Shown: positions 45,102 to 54,992 of the stretch, piece after piece | Position numbering within the stretch: position 1 is the stretch's first letter | Layout: each line of letters begins with the position of its first letter | Origin: JAMXLO01 sp963819855 | Lineage (GTDB): Bacteria; Pseudomonadota; Alphaproteobacteria; Acetobacterales; Acetobacteraceae | Length of the DNA stretch: 64,000 nt | Reading direction: 5' to 3' | Assembly (NCBI GenBank): GCA_963819855.1 | Contig: CAWFYC010000023.1 | Coordinates: 310,001 to 374,000 of the forward strand | Notes under the pieces: generated by a model | What the model saw: only the letters and a program-made list of their open reading frames with translations | The model's database searches: none | What the model was told of the DNA's origin: nothing | Made by a program: the position numbers and the translations under genes

Positions 45102-46361
45102 ATGAAGCGTGCTGTCCTCGTGATCCTCGACGGGTTGCGGCGCGACTTCGTCGATGCTGCGCGAACGCCGCACCTCGCCGATCTCGCCACGCGCGCCGAG
45201 TGGTTCCCTGAGTATCGTACCGCCTTTCCGTCGGCCACCCGCGTGGTCACCGCGACCCTTGCGACCGGTTGCCATCCCGCGCGTCACACGCTGCAGGGCA
45301 ACGCGATGGCGCTGTTGGAAGATGGCGTGCTGGTCCCGCACGACGCCGGCCTGCCGGACTTCCTGCAACACAAACGCGCGGTCACCGGGCATTCACTCGC
45401 GGTGCCGACGCTCGCCGAACGACTGGCGCCGTACGGCGGTGCGGTCATCTACAACAACGTCTCGCCCGGTGCCGCCTATGCGCACGATCCGGATGGCCAC
45501 GGACACGTCTATCACCGCGCCGGCTCGTTCGCGCCCGGCCGCGTTCCGCTCGCTCCGTTGAACATCTCGCTGGACACGGCTGGCGATCGCGCGCTGACCG
45601 AGCGGTTCATCGCCGATGCATTGGGCCAGCGCCAACCGGCGTTTGCCGTGCTGTGGCTGGGCGAGCCTGATCACATCCAGCATAACACCGCCCTTGGTTC
45701 AGCGGAGCATCTCGCAGTGCTGCGCGAGGCGGATCGCCATGCCGGCATGGCCATTGCCGCGGTAGAGCGCCGATGCGCCGATGGCGACGAAACTCTGCTG
45801 ATCGTCGGATCGGATCACGGCCACGAAACGGTTTCCGGTGTGGTGGACATCGAGGCCGAACTGATCGCTGCCGGCCTGAAGTCGGCTCCCAACTCGAATG
45901 ACATTGTTGCCGTGTCCAGCGGTACCTCGAGCCTGATCTATTTGCATCCGGATGCCGACCGCCTGCGTGACCGCCTCGCCGACTTCCTGACATCGCGACC
46001 TTGGGCTGGCCGTGTGATCGACAAAGCGAACCTCGGCACGATAGGGCAGGCGCCACACAATGGCCTCGCCTTCGCGGTGTCGCTCAAGGCCGATGCATCG
46101 GAGAACGAATTCGGGATTCCCGGTCGATCGCTCGCCGCCAAGCCACGTTGGGGCAAGCCGGACCGGCTAGGTTGCGGTCAGCATGGCGGGCTCGGTCAGT
46201 TCGAGCAGTCGCCCGTGCTGATGATCGATGGTCCTGGATTCGCCGCCGGCGCTGTGCGCCATACGGCTGCCCATGTCACCGACCTAGCGCCGAGCATCAT
46301 GCGGCATCTCGGCATTCCGGCGCCCGGAATGGACGGCATGCCGCTGCAGCCAGCGCCTTAG
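45102..46361 (+). CDS. Alkaline phosphatase-superfamily phosphodiesterase/nucleotide pyrophosphatase
   Basis: 419 aa. Metal site and nucleophile: VILDGLRRDF at the start, then YRTAFPSATRVVTATLATG with the expected Thr/Ser nucleophile near 45; later WLGEPDHIQHNT near 188 and VGSDHGHETV near 237, and a C-terminal HVTDLAPSIMRHLG. This is the type I phosphodiesterase fold (metal-dependent hydrolysis of phosphodiesters or phosphonates). No signal peptide is visible, so it is probably cytosolic. The last 65 nt overlap, tail to tail, the coding end of the TPR-glycosyltransferase gene on the other strand. Confidence 0.88.
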   Translation: MKRAVLVILDGLRRDFVDAARTPHLADLATRAEWFPEYRTAFPSATRVVTATLATGCHPARHTLQGNAMALLEDGVLVPHDAGLPDFLQHKRAVTGHSLAVPTLAERLAPYGGAVIYNNVSPGAAYAHDPDGHGHVYHRAGSFAPGRVPLAPLNISLDTAGDRALTERFIADALGQRQPAFAVLWLGEPDHIQHNTALGSAEHLAVLREADRHAGMAIAAVERRCADGDETLLIVGSDHGHETVSGVVDIEAELIAAGLKSAPNSNDIVAVSSGTSSLIYLHPDADRLRDRLADFLTSRPWAGRVIDKANLGTIGQAPHNGLAFAVSLKADASENEFGIPGRSLAAKPRWGKPDRLGCGQHGGLGQFEQSPVLMIDGPGFAAGAVRHTAAHVTDLAPSIMRHLGIPAPGMDGMPLQPAP

Positions 46362-47910
46362 CGACGCGCGCTATCACCGGCGTCCAGTCGCCGCTTCGCC
46401 GCTGGCGGAAGATGCGGAGCGATGGATACCAAGGGCTGTCCTCGCGCCCACTCAGCCAACGCCAGCAATTGTCGTAGCGATCAAGCATGAATACCGGCTT
46501 GCCCAGTGCACCGGCGAGATGCACGACCGAGGTGTCGACACTGATAACCAGATCCAGATTGGCGACGATGGCAGCCGTGTCCGCAAAGTCGTGCACCTCA
46601 TCCATCATATCGAGCAGACCGAAGCCTGCCGCGCACGCCTCCGCTGCCGCCGGTCCCTTCTGCAGACTAACGAACCGCACCGCGGGAACGGCGGCGAGTG
46701 GCGTGAGGGTCGCCAGGCTGGTACTGCGCCGGCGATCGAGTCCGACAAACCCCGTCAGCCACGGACGCGCCTGTCCGGCCCAGCACAGCCCGACCCGCAA
46801 CGTGTCGCCAGCCGGCAGCCGCTCGGCCCATTGGCGCGCCAGCGCCGGATCGGCCATCAGGTACGGTACGTCACAGGGAATGGTCTCCAGAGTGATCTCG
46901 AAGGCGCGCGGCAGGCCGTTGAACGAGCAATGAAAGTCGTGCCGCGGCACCTGCGCGTCGCCGTCCGGCACGTCGGTCACGCCGGGCACCGTGCGCATCA
47001 GCCGTGTCAGTGTCGGTGGCACCACAACGACAACGCGCGCACCGCGCTGCGCCAGCAGCGGGATGAAGCGCACGAACTGCAGCGTGTCGCCGAGGCCTTC
47101 CTCCTGCACCACCAGCACCGTGCGTCCCGTCATATCAGGTAGGCGGGACAGCGGCGGTAACAACTGCTCGGCGGGCAGTATGCTGCGGCCCGGCTCGGCC
47201 AGAACCCAATCTTCGTCCTGCCAGGCCTCCGCGAATCGTCCGGCATGCAGGCGCGTCACGGCACGGTTCACCCTGATCTGCCGATTGCCCGGTGCGCGCG
47301 CCAGCGCCGCGTCGTAGGCATCCAGCGCCGCGTCGAACTGTCCTTCGACCTTCAGCATCATGCCGAGATTGGCCCAGAACGTCGCCTGTGCAGGATCGCT
47401 GGCGATGGATTGGCGGAATTGCCGTATCGCGTCGGCAAAACGCCCGGCCTCGGCAAGAGCGAGGCCCATCTGATCGTGCGCCTCCGCGCTGTCGGGGTGC
47501 GCCCGCAGGACCGGCGCGAGCACGCTCACCGCCTCCGCTGCTTCGCCGGTTTCGCGGAGGAACCCAGCAAACGCGTAGCACAGCCGCAAATCGTCGGGCG
47601 CGAGCCCGAGGCAGGCCCGATATTGTGGGGCGACGAGCGACATGCTGTCGTGCGCAAGCAGCATCCGCGCCAGGTCGGCGCAAGGATGCCCGAACCCGGG
47701 TCGAGCCCGCGCGACCCGGTTCAACAACACCGCGGCCGCAGCGGTGCGCCCCTGCATGCCAACGGCGAGGCCGAGTAGCAACGATGCTTCGACATCGTCG
47801 CGGTCGCGCTTGACGAGGCAACGGCAGATCCGCTCGGACCGCCGGTGCCGGCCGTCTTCCAGCAACGCAAGGGCGGCGTTCAGGCTGCGCAAACGTTCTG
47901 CGGCGTCCAC
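46297..47910 (-). CDS. TPR-repeat protein with a C-terminal glycosyltransferase domain
   Basis: 537 aa. Residues 10-235 are tetratricopeptide repeats (for example AEAHDQMGLALAEAGRFADAI and ATFWANLGMMLKVEGQFDAA, each a 34-residue unit). Residues 265-520 form a GT-B type domain similar to the C-terminal half of GT9/GT41 proteins: QEEGLGDTLQFVRFIPLL, VGLCWAGQ, and LVISVDTSVVHLAGALGKP. Such proteins are often found with flagellar or surface glycan genes. The coding end overlaps the phosphodiesterase gene by 65 nt. Confidence 0.85.
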   Translation of the reverse strand: MDAAERLRSLNAALALLEDGRHRRSERICRCLVKRDRDDVEASLLLGLAVGMQGRTAAAAVLLNRVARARPGFGHPCADLARMLLAHDSMSLVAPQYRACLGLAPDDLRLCYAFAGFLRETGEAAEAVSVLAPVLRAHPDSAEAHDQMGLALAEAGRFADAIRQFRQSIASDPAQATFWANLGMMLKVEGQFDAALDAYDAALARAPGNRQIRVNRAVTRLHAGRFAEAWQDEDWVLAEPGRSILPAEQLLPPLSRLPDMTGRTVLVVQEEGLGDTLQFVRFIPLLAQRGARVVVVVPPTLTRLMRTVPGVTDVPDGDAQVPRHDFHCSFNGLPRAFEITLETIPCDVPYLMADPALARQWAERLPAGDTLRVGLCWAGQARPWLTGFVGLDRRRSTSLATLTPLAAVPAVRFVSLQKGPAAAEACAAGFGLLDMMDEVHDFADTAAIVANLDLVISVDTSVVHLAGALGKPVFMLDRYDNCWRWLSGREDSPWYPSLRIFRQRRSGDWTPVIARVAKALAAAACRPFRAPECRDAA

Positions 47911-48001
47911 CCTCCAGCCTCCGGCTCCCCGATGGAACCGGTAGTATCCGTCGCGGCGGATTAAGGGCCGGTTTATGCCGCGGTCGACTTGCCGCCTCGC
48001 T

Positions 48002-50107
48002 TCAGGTCCCCTCGCGCCGCCACGCCAGCACCATCAGCCCCAGCATCAGCGGCAGCGCGATCCACGCCGGCAACAGCACCAGCGAGGCGATCCCGGTCAC
48101 CACGTGATCGTGCCGCCGCTCCAGCCCGATCCATGAACTGCCGGCCGCCGACCGGTCGGGTTCGGTGCGACGGAGGTCGGGTACGTCGGGCGGCGCCCCT
48201 GGCGCACCGGTGCCGATGAAATGTATCCCGCCGCCCGATGCGCGCACCAGCTTGCGCAGCAGCGTCGCGGTGGCGCGCAGATCGGCGAGTTCCGGCGGAT
48301 TGGCGGCGCCCGCCGCAGCGTAAGCGGTACGCGCGCCATCGCCGACCTGCCAGACCCCCGGCGTGGTCGCCGGCAGCGAGGCAGTGCCCTTGCCGGGGCT
48401 GGCCGCCGTCAGGTCCAATGTCTGCGACTTGCCGTCCGGATCGGTCACCGTCACCTGACCGGGCGGCGCCGGATCGGTCGAGCGGCGCTCGATTGAGAGC
48501 CGCCCATCGGCAACGCGTGCGGTCAGCGCGTTCTCTTCCAGATCCGGCTCCTGCATCAGCCAATGTGCGACCCGGCGCAGCAACTCGGCCTGCGGTCCGC
48601 CTCCCTGATGGCCGCGCGACCACAGCCAAATCTGATCCGACAGCAGCAACGCGACGCGGCCTTTGCCGACGCGGTCCAACAGCAGCAGCGGCTGGCTGTC
48701 GCGCGTACCCAGCAGCACCTCGCCGCGCACATCGGCCGGCTGGATGCGCCGGTACCACGATCCCCATCCCGCGACCGCATCGGGATTGCCGGCCGGGTTG
48801 GCGCCCGTCAGGCCCTCGGTGACCGGATGGCGCTGGCCGAGATCAGTGACGCGGGGGCGGAACTGCTCCTCGACCACGGCATTCATCGACGCGGGAACAC
48901 CGGGCAGTACCTGTCCGATAGGCGTCGCGGCGAGACTGCTCGCGCCGGAGAACTCCGGACCCACGCTCAGGAGCAATGCGCCGCCGTCGCGTACGTGCTC
49001 CGCGATATTGGCGATGTACGGCATCGGCAACAGGCCGCGGTTCTGGAAGCGATCCAGGATGATCAGGTCGAATTCGTTGATCTTGTCGAGGAACAGTTCG
49101 CGCACCGGGAATGCGATCAACGCCAGCTCGTTCAGTGGTGTGAGGTCGTCCTTTTCGGGTGGGCGCAGGATGGTGAAGTGCACCAGGTCAACCGATGGAT
49201 CCGCTTTCAACAGCCGCCGCCAGGTGCGCTCGCCCGGATGCGGTTCGCCGGAGATCAGCAGCACGCGGAGCCGGTCACGGACGCCGTTGATCTCGACCAC
49301 CGCGCGGTTGTTGATGGTGGAGACTTCACCGGCGAGTGGCGACGCAGACAGCTCCACCACGGTGGGACCGGCGCGGGTGATCGGCAGCTCGATCCGCTGC
49401 TCGACGCCGATTGGCACATTCTCGACCCGCGGCGGCTCGCCGTCGCGACGGATCGTCAGATTGGCGGACGGACCGGGGTGCACCACGCCAAGGTCCTCGA
49501 TGGCGACCCGCATCGTGACGGACTTGCCGACAATGCCGTAGCTCGGTGCCTCGATCACACGGAGACGGCGGTCGGTCTCCTCACCATTTGCCGGGATCAG
49601 CACATTGAGCGGCGCGCCACCGGGAGGGCTTTCGGGGATGTCGTGCACCTGACCGTCGGTGATGGCGATCGTGCCGGCCAGCCGCGAGCGAGGAATGTCC
49701 GCCAGCGCCCGGTCGATGGCACCGAACAGCCGTGTGCCGGCATCGCCGCCCTCTGGCACGGTGATGGTGCGAAGTTCGAGATCGGGCAGCTTCGTCGCCT
49801 GCTGGGTGATCGCGGCGCGCGTGGCTTCGGCGAGGCGCGTACGCTCACCGACCTGCATCGAGGCGGTCTGGTCGACCACCAGCAGGCCGATGTCGGGGAG
49901 GTTGTCGCGGCTCTCCTGCACCAGCCGGGGACCGGCCAGCCAGAGCAGCAGCACGGCGAAGCCGGCGAGCCGCCACAGCGTGCCGCGCGCCCGCCGGAAC
50001 GCGGCGAGCGCCACCATCAGCAGCGCGAGCGCGCCAAGTGCCGCAATCAACCACAGCGGCAACAGCGGCTCGAAACGCAGCGCGGCGATGACTTCTTCCG
50101 GACGCAT
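48002..50107 (-). CDS. Membrane protein with VWA-like and glutamine-amidotransferase-like regions
   Basis: 701 aa. Two N-terminal membrane segments (about 15-37 and 45-62), then VVDQTASMQVGERTR, a degenerate DxTxS metal-site of a von Willebrand A-like domain, a beta domain, a Rossmann-like region (IILDRFQNRGLLPMPYIANI, GGALLLSVGPEFSG) and a C-terminal membrane segment (VLLPAWIALPLMLGLMVLA). This is the large membrane partner always seen with DUF4159, DUF58 and MoxR genes in alphaproteobacteria. The role is unknown but Bat-like envelope stress or assembly is likely. Last gene of the moxR operon, 180 nt after the DUF4159 gene. Confidence 0.85.
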   Translation of the reverse strand: MRPEEVIAALRFEPLLPLWLIAALGALALLMVALAAFRRARGTLWRLAGFAVLLLWLAGPRLVQESRDNLPDIGLLVVDQTASMQVGERTRLAEATRAAITQQATKLPDLELRTITVPEGGDAGTRLFGAIDRALADIPRSRLAGTIAITDGQVHDIPESPPGGAPLNVLIPANGEETDRRLRVIEAPSYGIVGKSVTMRVAIEDLGVVHPGPSANLTIRRDGEPPRVENVPIGVEQRIELPITRAGPTVVELSASPLAGEVSTINNRAVVEINGVRDRLRVLLISGEPHPGERTWRRLLKADPSVDLVHFTILRPPEKDDLTPLNELALIAFPVRELFLDKINEFDLIILDRFQNRGLLPMPYIANIAEHVRDGGALLLSVGPEFSGASSLAATPIGQVLPGVPASMNAVVEEQFRPRVTDLGQRHPVTEGLTGANPAGNPDAVAGWGSWYRRIQPADVRGEVLLGTRDSQPLLLLDRVGKGRVALLLSDQIWLWSRGHQGGGPQAELLRRVAHWLMQEPDLEENALTARVADGRLSIERRSTDPAPPGQVTVTDPDGKSQTLDLTAASPGKGTASLPATTPGVWQVGDGARTAYAAAGAANPPELADLRATATLLRKLVRASGGGIHFIGTGAPGAPPDVPDLRRTEPDRSAAGSSWIGLERRHDHVVTGIASLVLLPAWIALPLMLGLMVLAWRREGT

Positions 50108-50197
50108 TCAGATCACCATCGTCATCGTCGATATTTTCCAGACCATTGGCGCTGGGCGCGTCGACTCAGACAATGCAGCATCAGCGTCGCGTCCTGT

Positions 50198-50223
50198 GTC
50201 ATTCCCGCTTGTGCGGAAATGAC
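50198..50223. repeat. Short imperfect palindrome of the GTCAT...CCCGC type
   Basis: GTCATTCCCGC and GCGGAAATGAC form an imperfect inverted repeat in the 180-nt gap between the DUF4159 and following genes. It resembles a shortened version of the palindrome at 7055-7115, which suggests a divergent member of the same dispersed family. The remainder of 50108-50287 holds no recognised gene. Confidence 0.6.
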
Positions 50224-50287
50224 GTGATTTGCAGCGCTGGCGAATCATACGATTGTATCGGAGCACTTGTTCACTGCTGCGGCTCCG

Positions 50288-52972
50288 TTATTGCCCCAAC
50301 CGCTGCAATATCGCTGGCACATGCACCTGGTCGCCCTTGTAGTTGCCAGTCAGCGCATACATCACGAGGTTCACCCCGAACCGATACGCCAGCGTCCGCT
50401 GCCGGGAGCCACCTGGGATCACCGCGTAGGGATTGCGTCCACCCTCATCCACCGCCCACGCCTCTGCCCAGTCGTTGCCGCCGATGATCACCGGGCTGAC
50501 ACTGTCGTTCGTGCGATCCTGGTCACGCTGCACCCATACAGAATCGCCGGTGTACCGCCCAGGAAAGTCCTGCAACAGGTAAAAGGCGCGCGCCAGCACG
50601 TGTTCCGTGGTCAGCGGCGCCAGCGGTGGGATCACCAGGCCCTGCGCGACCCGTTGCAACGCCGATCCGGTTCCGGGCGCGAAGCCGGCGCCTGAACCAG
50701 AATCGCGCGTATCCACCAGGACGATACCGCCGCGGCTCATGTAGTCATTCAGCGCCGCAGACTGTTCCGTCGACAGCGGCTGCGCATCGGCGCTGATCGG
50801 CCAATAGAGCAGCGGATAAAAGCTGAGATCAGTCCTGCCAGGTTCTACAGCGTCCGGTTCCGCCAGCAGCGCGGCGGTGCGGCGATTGACGTATTCCGAG
50901 AGTCCCTCCAGCCCGGCGCGCGAGATCGCGTCCAATTGAGCGTCGCCGGTGACGATATAGCCAAGCCGCGTCTCCAGCGCGGGGTTGGGATTGCTGTCCA
51001 GCGCGTGCGCCGCCGGTGCAGCCAGAAGCCCGAGCAGCAGCGCTGCCGCTATCCGGCTTGGCCGCAGCAGCCCACGCAGCCCGAGCGCGATCAGCAGGTC
51101 CAGCGCCAGCAACACCACCGCGACAGCCAGAAACGCCGGCCCCAGCGCGCGCTCCGGCGCGGTCGCGGCGTAGTCCTCGATGCGAGCGCCCGGCACTGGT
51201 GGAGCAGCCTCCGGTGCCGGCAGATTGGCGCCGAGATTCAGCGCGCGGCGCCCGTTCTCCGGCCCATACAAACCCGGCGGGTGGCGCGGCGAGGCTACGG
51301 TGCGGGCGATCTCGTCGGCGGGCAGGCCGGTCGCTGCCTGCGGTGGCATGGACAGCAAGCCGAAGCCGTCCAGCGTTTCGGCGGGCGCCAGCACGGTGCT
51401 GTCCGAGGTCGGAGCGACACCCGCGGACAGAGCCACCAGCCGGCGCAGCATGTCCACGAACAGGCCGGACAATGGCAGATTGGACCAGTCCGCGTTGGCA
51501 GTGACGTGGAACAACACCACGCGGCCCGCGCCACGCGTGGCCTGCGTCACCAGCGGCGTGCCATCGGCCAGTGCCGCCCAGGTGTGCCCGGTCAGGTCCG
51601 TCGAAGGTTCAGCCAGCACCTGCCGGTTGACCTTGACCTCGTCTGGCACGGCAAGACCCGCGAACGGCGAACCGGCGGAGAATTGCGCGACGCCTGCGGG
51701 TTCCGACCAGGACAACGCGCCACCAAGCTGGCGATCGCCGCCGAGCAATTTCACCGGCATCAGCGAATCGGTCTCGCCGATCGGCTGTTCGGCGGTGCGC
51801 GGGCCAGCGAAGCGGATCAGCAGCCCGCCCTGTTCCACCCACTTCGTCAGCGCATCGCGTTCGGCGCCGGCCGGCAGCGGCCGGTCCGCGAGGATCAACA
51901 CCGACACCTCGCGTTGCAGCAGTGTCGCGAAATCAGCCTCGCGCACCTCGGTGAACGGCGACAGGGCACGGCCCAGGTAGTACAGCGAACCCGCGAACGG
52001 CGTGTCGGCCGAGGCAAGGTCGCCTGCCAGGATCCCCACCGGCCGCCGCCGCCAGCGCTCGTCCAGCAGAACCACCGAGGCGGCACTCGGCGGCCCTTCC
52101 AGCACTAGCCGGCTCAGGCGGTTGCGCAACTCCGGCGGCAGCACCATCGCCGTCGCGCCTTCGCTGGCGCCGGCAGGCAAATCAAGTGTCGCGCGTGCCA
52201 ACGTGCGGCCGTCACCGCTCTGCGCGAGCACCACCGCCTGCCCGGCGAGCGGTTGTGGCGGCTGGGCGACCCGCGCAATCAGGCGGTCAGCCTCGTTCTG
52301 CGGCGGCAGCAGCAGCCTTGCCGGTGCAGCCTGGCTGCGCAGCTCGGTCACCGGCCCCGTCGCACCCAGTGCCTGGGCAAACGAGGTGAAGTTGGCACCA
52401 TGCGTCAGCCCGTCGCCCAGATAGACCACCGCAGCGCCGGGCTGATGCCAGGCCCTCAGCCCCGTCGCGGCGGCGCCGCGGTCAGGCGGCCAGGGCTCGG
52501 GATGCAGCGCCGCCACCTTGGCGCGCAGATCGGCGACCGGCAGCGGTGCGGTGACCTCAGGCGCGGAGCCTGCACCGTCCGCCGCGGTGGCGAGCAGCGC
52601 CACCTGTCGCCCGGCACGTTCGGCGCGATCCAGCACGGTATTCGCGGCCTGCATCCGACGCAGCCAATCGCGGGCCGAGGCCCAGCCGTTATCCACGACC
52701 AGCAGTACCGGTCCCGAACCGGCCAGGATCGAGCCGGCATCCAGCACCGGACGCGCCAATGCCAGGATCACCAGTGTGGCGGCGACCATGCGCAGCAGCA
52801 GCAGCCACCACGGCGTGCGCGCCGGTGTCTCTTCGCGGGCATGCAGCCCCATCAGCAGCCGGATCGCCGGAAACGACTCGCTGCGCGGCGCTGGCGGAGT
52901 CACCCGCAGCAGCCACCACAACAGCGGCAGGGCAGGCAGCGCGAGCAGTACCCAGGGCGCGGCAAAGATCAT
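50288..52972 (-). CDS. DUF4159 protein with BatA-like N-terminal membrane region
   Basis: 894 aa from ATG 52972, which overlaps the DUF58 stop (ATGA). The N-terminus has the two-segment BatA/TIGR02226 module (APWVLLALPALPLLWWLL and LLLRMVAATLVILALARPVL, residues 4-80). A VWA-like and a beta region follow, a further pair of membrane segments lies near 640-690 (LAVAVVLLALDLLIALGL), and the C-terminal 200 residues are the DUF4159 domain (YPLLYWPISADAQPL, GIVLVDTRDSG). Such proteins sit in the inner membrane with a large periplasmic part. Works with the DUF58 and MoxR proteins upstream. Confidence 0.88.
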   Translation of the reverse strand: MIFAAPWVLLALPALPLLWWLLRVTPPAPRSESFPAIRLLMGLHAREETPARTPWWLLLLRMVAATLVILALARPVLDAGSILAGSGPVLLVVDNGWASARDWLRRMQAANTVLDRAERAGRQVALLATAADGAGSAPEVTAPLPVADLRAKVAALHPEPWPPDRGAAATGLRAWHQPGAAVVYLGDGLTHGANFTSFAQALGATGPVTELRSQAAPARLLLPPQNEADRLIARVAQPPQPLAGQAVVLAQSGDGRTLARATLDLPAGASEGATAMVLPPELRNRLSRLVLEGPPSAASVVLLDERWRRRPVGILAGDLASADTPFAGSLYYLGRALSPFTEVREADFATLLQREVSVLILADRPLPAGAERDALTKWVEQGGLLIRFAGPRTAEQPIGETDSLMPVKLLGGDRQLGGALSWSEPAGVAQFSAGSPFAGLAVPDEVKVNRQVLAEPSTDLTGHTWAALADGTPLVTQATRGAGRVVLFHVTANADWSNLPLSGLFVDMLRRLVALSAGVAPTSDSTVLAPAETLDGFGLLSMPPQAATGLPADEIARTVASPRHPPGLYGPENGRRALNLGANLPAPEAAPPVPGARIEDYAATAPERALGPAFLAVAVVLLALDLLIALGLRGLLRPSRIAAALLLGLLAAPAAHALDSNPNPALETRLGYIVTGDAQLDAISRAGLEGLSEYVNRRTAALLAEPDAVEPGRTDLSFYPLLYWPISADAQPLSTEQSAALNDYMSRGGIVLVDTRDSGSGAGFAPGTGSALQRVAQGLVIPPLAPLTTEHVLARAFYLLQDFPGRYTGDSVWVQRDQDRTNDSVSPVIIGGNDWAEAWAVDEGGRNPYAVIPGGSRQRTLAYRFGVNLVMYALTGNYKGDQVHVPAILQRLGQ

Positions 52973-53865
52973 CGTGCGGTCAGCGCCGCGTAGAGGCCGA
53001 GCAATGCGGCCTCGGGGGAGTGGTCGGTGCGATGCACGGCAAAGCCGAAGTCGGCGGCGGCACAGATCGCCGCCAAACCTTCCTGCTGCGCCTTCATCCG
53101 ACGGCAATATTCGTCGCGCACACCCTCCACACGGGGGATCAGGGTGTCGCCCTCACGCTCCAGCCCGCGAAACCGGATGCGTCCGCTGTACGGCAGGTCG
53201 GCCTCGGCAGGGTCGAGCACCTGCATCAGATAGCCGCTCACCGGCGTCGCCGCCAGCCGGCCGATCGAGGCCTGAATTTCCTCAAGCGGCGAGAGGAAGT
53301 CGCCGAACAGCACCACACGGGCATGCCGCGGCAACGGCATGCGCGGCGGCAGCCCCGCATCACCGTCCGTGCTGCCCATCAACCCCTCGGCCAACCGGTC
53401 CAGACCGGCGCGGCCGGATATCGGCCGTGCGTCGGGCGCGATCATCGTGACGCGCTCGCCGCCACGCAGCAGCAACGAGGCCAGTGCCAGCAACAGCAGG
53501 TTGGCGCGCTCGTGCTTCTCGACCTGGGCGCCGCGCGAGCGCCAGTGCATCGACGCCGAGGTGTCGCGCCACACGCAGATGGTCTGCGCCGCCTCCCATT
53601 CGGTCTCGCGGATGAACCAGCCATCCGGCACCGGACGCCCCGACTTTGCCGACTGCCGCCAGTCGATGCGTGCGATCGGATCGCCGGCGACGAAGTGGCG
53701 GAACTGCCAGAAGCTGTCGCCCTGGCCGACCCTGCGCCGGCCGTGCACGCCCTGCGCGACTGTGGCCGCCACGCGTTCGGCGGCAACCAGCAGTGGCGGT
53801 AAGCGTGCGCCAAGCGCCTCAGCTCGCCGTGCGTCTGCCGCGGCCCGAACGGATCCGCTAGGCAA
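52969..53865 (-). CDS. DUF58 domain-containing protein
   Basis: 298 aa starting at TTG 53865, inside the last codons of the MoxR gene (8-nt overlap). The domain core is FRHFVAGDPIARIDWRQSAKSGR near 55-80, then RETEWEAAQTICVWRDTSASM, a VWA-like DxSxS site, as in all DUF58 proteins. They are the regular partners of MoxR ATPases and are thought to be assembled or activated by them. No membrane segment is seen, so it is cytosolic or membrane-associated through partners. Confidence 0.9.
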   Translation of the reverse strand: MPSGSVRAAADARRAEALGARLPPLLVAAERVAATVAQGVHGRRRVGQGDSFWQFRHFVAGDPIARIDWRQSAKSGRPVPDGWFIRETEWEAAQTICVWRDTSASMHWRSRGAQVEKHERANLLLLALASLLLRGGERVTMIAPDARPISGRAGLDRLAEGLMGSTDGDAGLPPRMPLPRHARVVLFGDFLSPLEEIQASIGRLAATPVSGYLMQVLDPAEADLPYSGRIRFRGLEREGDTLIPRVEGVRDEYCRRMKAQQEGLAAICAAADFGFAVHRTDHSPEAALLGLYAALTAR

Positions 53866-54874
53866 GTCGCTCGACCAGCCGGTCGATCACCTCGGCGAGC
53901 ACCACACCGTCGGCCCGAGCGGAAAAGTTCAGCGCCATGCGATGCCGCAGCACAGGCCGGGCGAGCGCCACGACGTCATCGATGCTGGGCGCCAGCCGGC
54001 CTTCCAGCAGCGCTCGCGCCCGCGACGCCAGCATCAGCGCCTGCGCCGCGCGCGGGCCAGGACCCCAGGCGACATGACGCCGCACCGTCTCGTCGTCGGC
54101 CGACTCCGGGCGGCCGCCGCGCACCAGCGACAGGATCGCGTCCACCACCTTTTCGCCCACCGGCACGCGGCGGATCAGCGCCTGTGCCGCGCGCAACTCG
54201 TCGCTGGTCATCGTTGGCTCCGGCGGCGCCTCCGTGGTGCCGGTGGTGGCAAGCAGCATGGTCCGCTCCGCTTCCAGCGCCGGATAGCTGACATCCACCT
54301 CGAGCAGGAAACGATCGAGCTGTGCCTCGGGCAGCGGGTAGGTGCCTTCCTGCTCGATCGGGTTCTGCGTCGCCAGAACGTGGAACGGGCGCGGCAGCAC
54401 ATGTTCGACACCCGCCACCGCAACGCGCTGTTCCTGCATCGCCTGCAGCAGCGCCGACTGAGTGCGGGGGCTGGCGCGGTTGATCTCGTCGGCCATGAGC
54501 AACTGGCAGAACACCGGGCCGGGCACGAAGCGGAAGCTACGCCGGCCCTCCGCCTCGTCCAGCACCTCGCTGCCGATGATGTCGGCCGGCATCAGGTCGG
54601 GGGTGAACTGCACCCGCTTGGTGGCGAGCCCGAGCACGATGCCGAGCGTCTCGACCAGCCGGCTCTTGCCCAGTCCGGGCACACCGACCAGCAGCACATG
54701 GCCACCCGACAGCAGCGTGATCAGCGCCTGATCCACCACCTCGTCCTGGCCGAAGATCACGCGCCCGATCGCGGCGCGAACCCGGCCGATGCGCGCGCCC
54801 AGCGCTTCCACCTCCGCGAGGATCGTGCTGGCATCGATTGTCCCTTGTGGCGTGACAGCCATACTGACCGACAT
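53858..54874 (-). CDS. moxR: MoxR-family AAA+ ATPase
   Basis: 338 aa from ATG 54874 (an upstream TTG at 54895 is in frame). AAA+ features: IFGQDEVVDQALITLLSGGHVLL, Walker A GVPGLGKSRL near 70, Walker B LLMADEINRASPRTQSALLQAM near 130, sensor region HVLATQNPIEQEGTYPLPEAQ, and a C-terminal lid domain. MoxR ATPases act as chaperones that insert metals or mature partner complexes, here the DUF58/DUF4159 membrane proteins. First gene of its operon, divergent from the DUF1285 gene with 118 nt between. Confidence 0.95.
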   Translation of the reverse strand: MSVSMAVTPQGTIDASTILAEVEALGARIGRVRAAIGRVIFGQDEVVDQALITLLSGGHVLLVGVPGLGKSRLVETLGIVLGLATKRVQFTPDLMPADIIGSEVLDEAEGRRSFRFVPGPVFCQLLMADEINRASPRTQSALLQAMQEQRVAVAGVEHVLPRPFHVLATQNPIEQEGTYPLPEAQLDRFLLEVDVSYPALEAERTMLLATTGTTEAPPEPTMTSDELRAAQALIRRVPVGEKVVDAILSLVRGGRPESADDETVRRHVAWGPGPRAAQALMLASRARALLEGRLAPSIDDVVALARPVLRHRMALNFSARADGVVLAEVIDRLVERLA

Positions 54875-54992
54875 ACGGGCATACACCTCTGACAAAACTT
54901 ACCGAGCCGTCATATAGGCACTTTCACGCGCGGGGGGATGCTACCTATATCGCGACCGAGGATTAAAGATCGGCAGGGATGGAGACGGAGAC

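Noticed and set aside
48563..50227. Plus-strand 554-codon frame opposite the VWA-like membrane protein
   Set aside because: Arg/Gln/His-rich shadow without start signals or motifs.
53339..54892. Plus-strand 517-codon frame opposite DUF58 and moxR
   Set aside because: Spans two well-identified genes of the other strand and has shadow composition.
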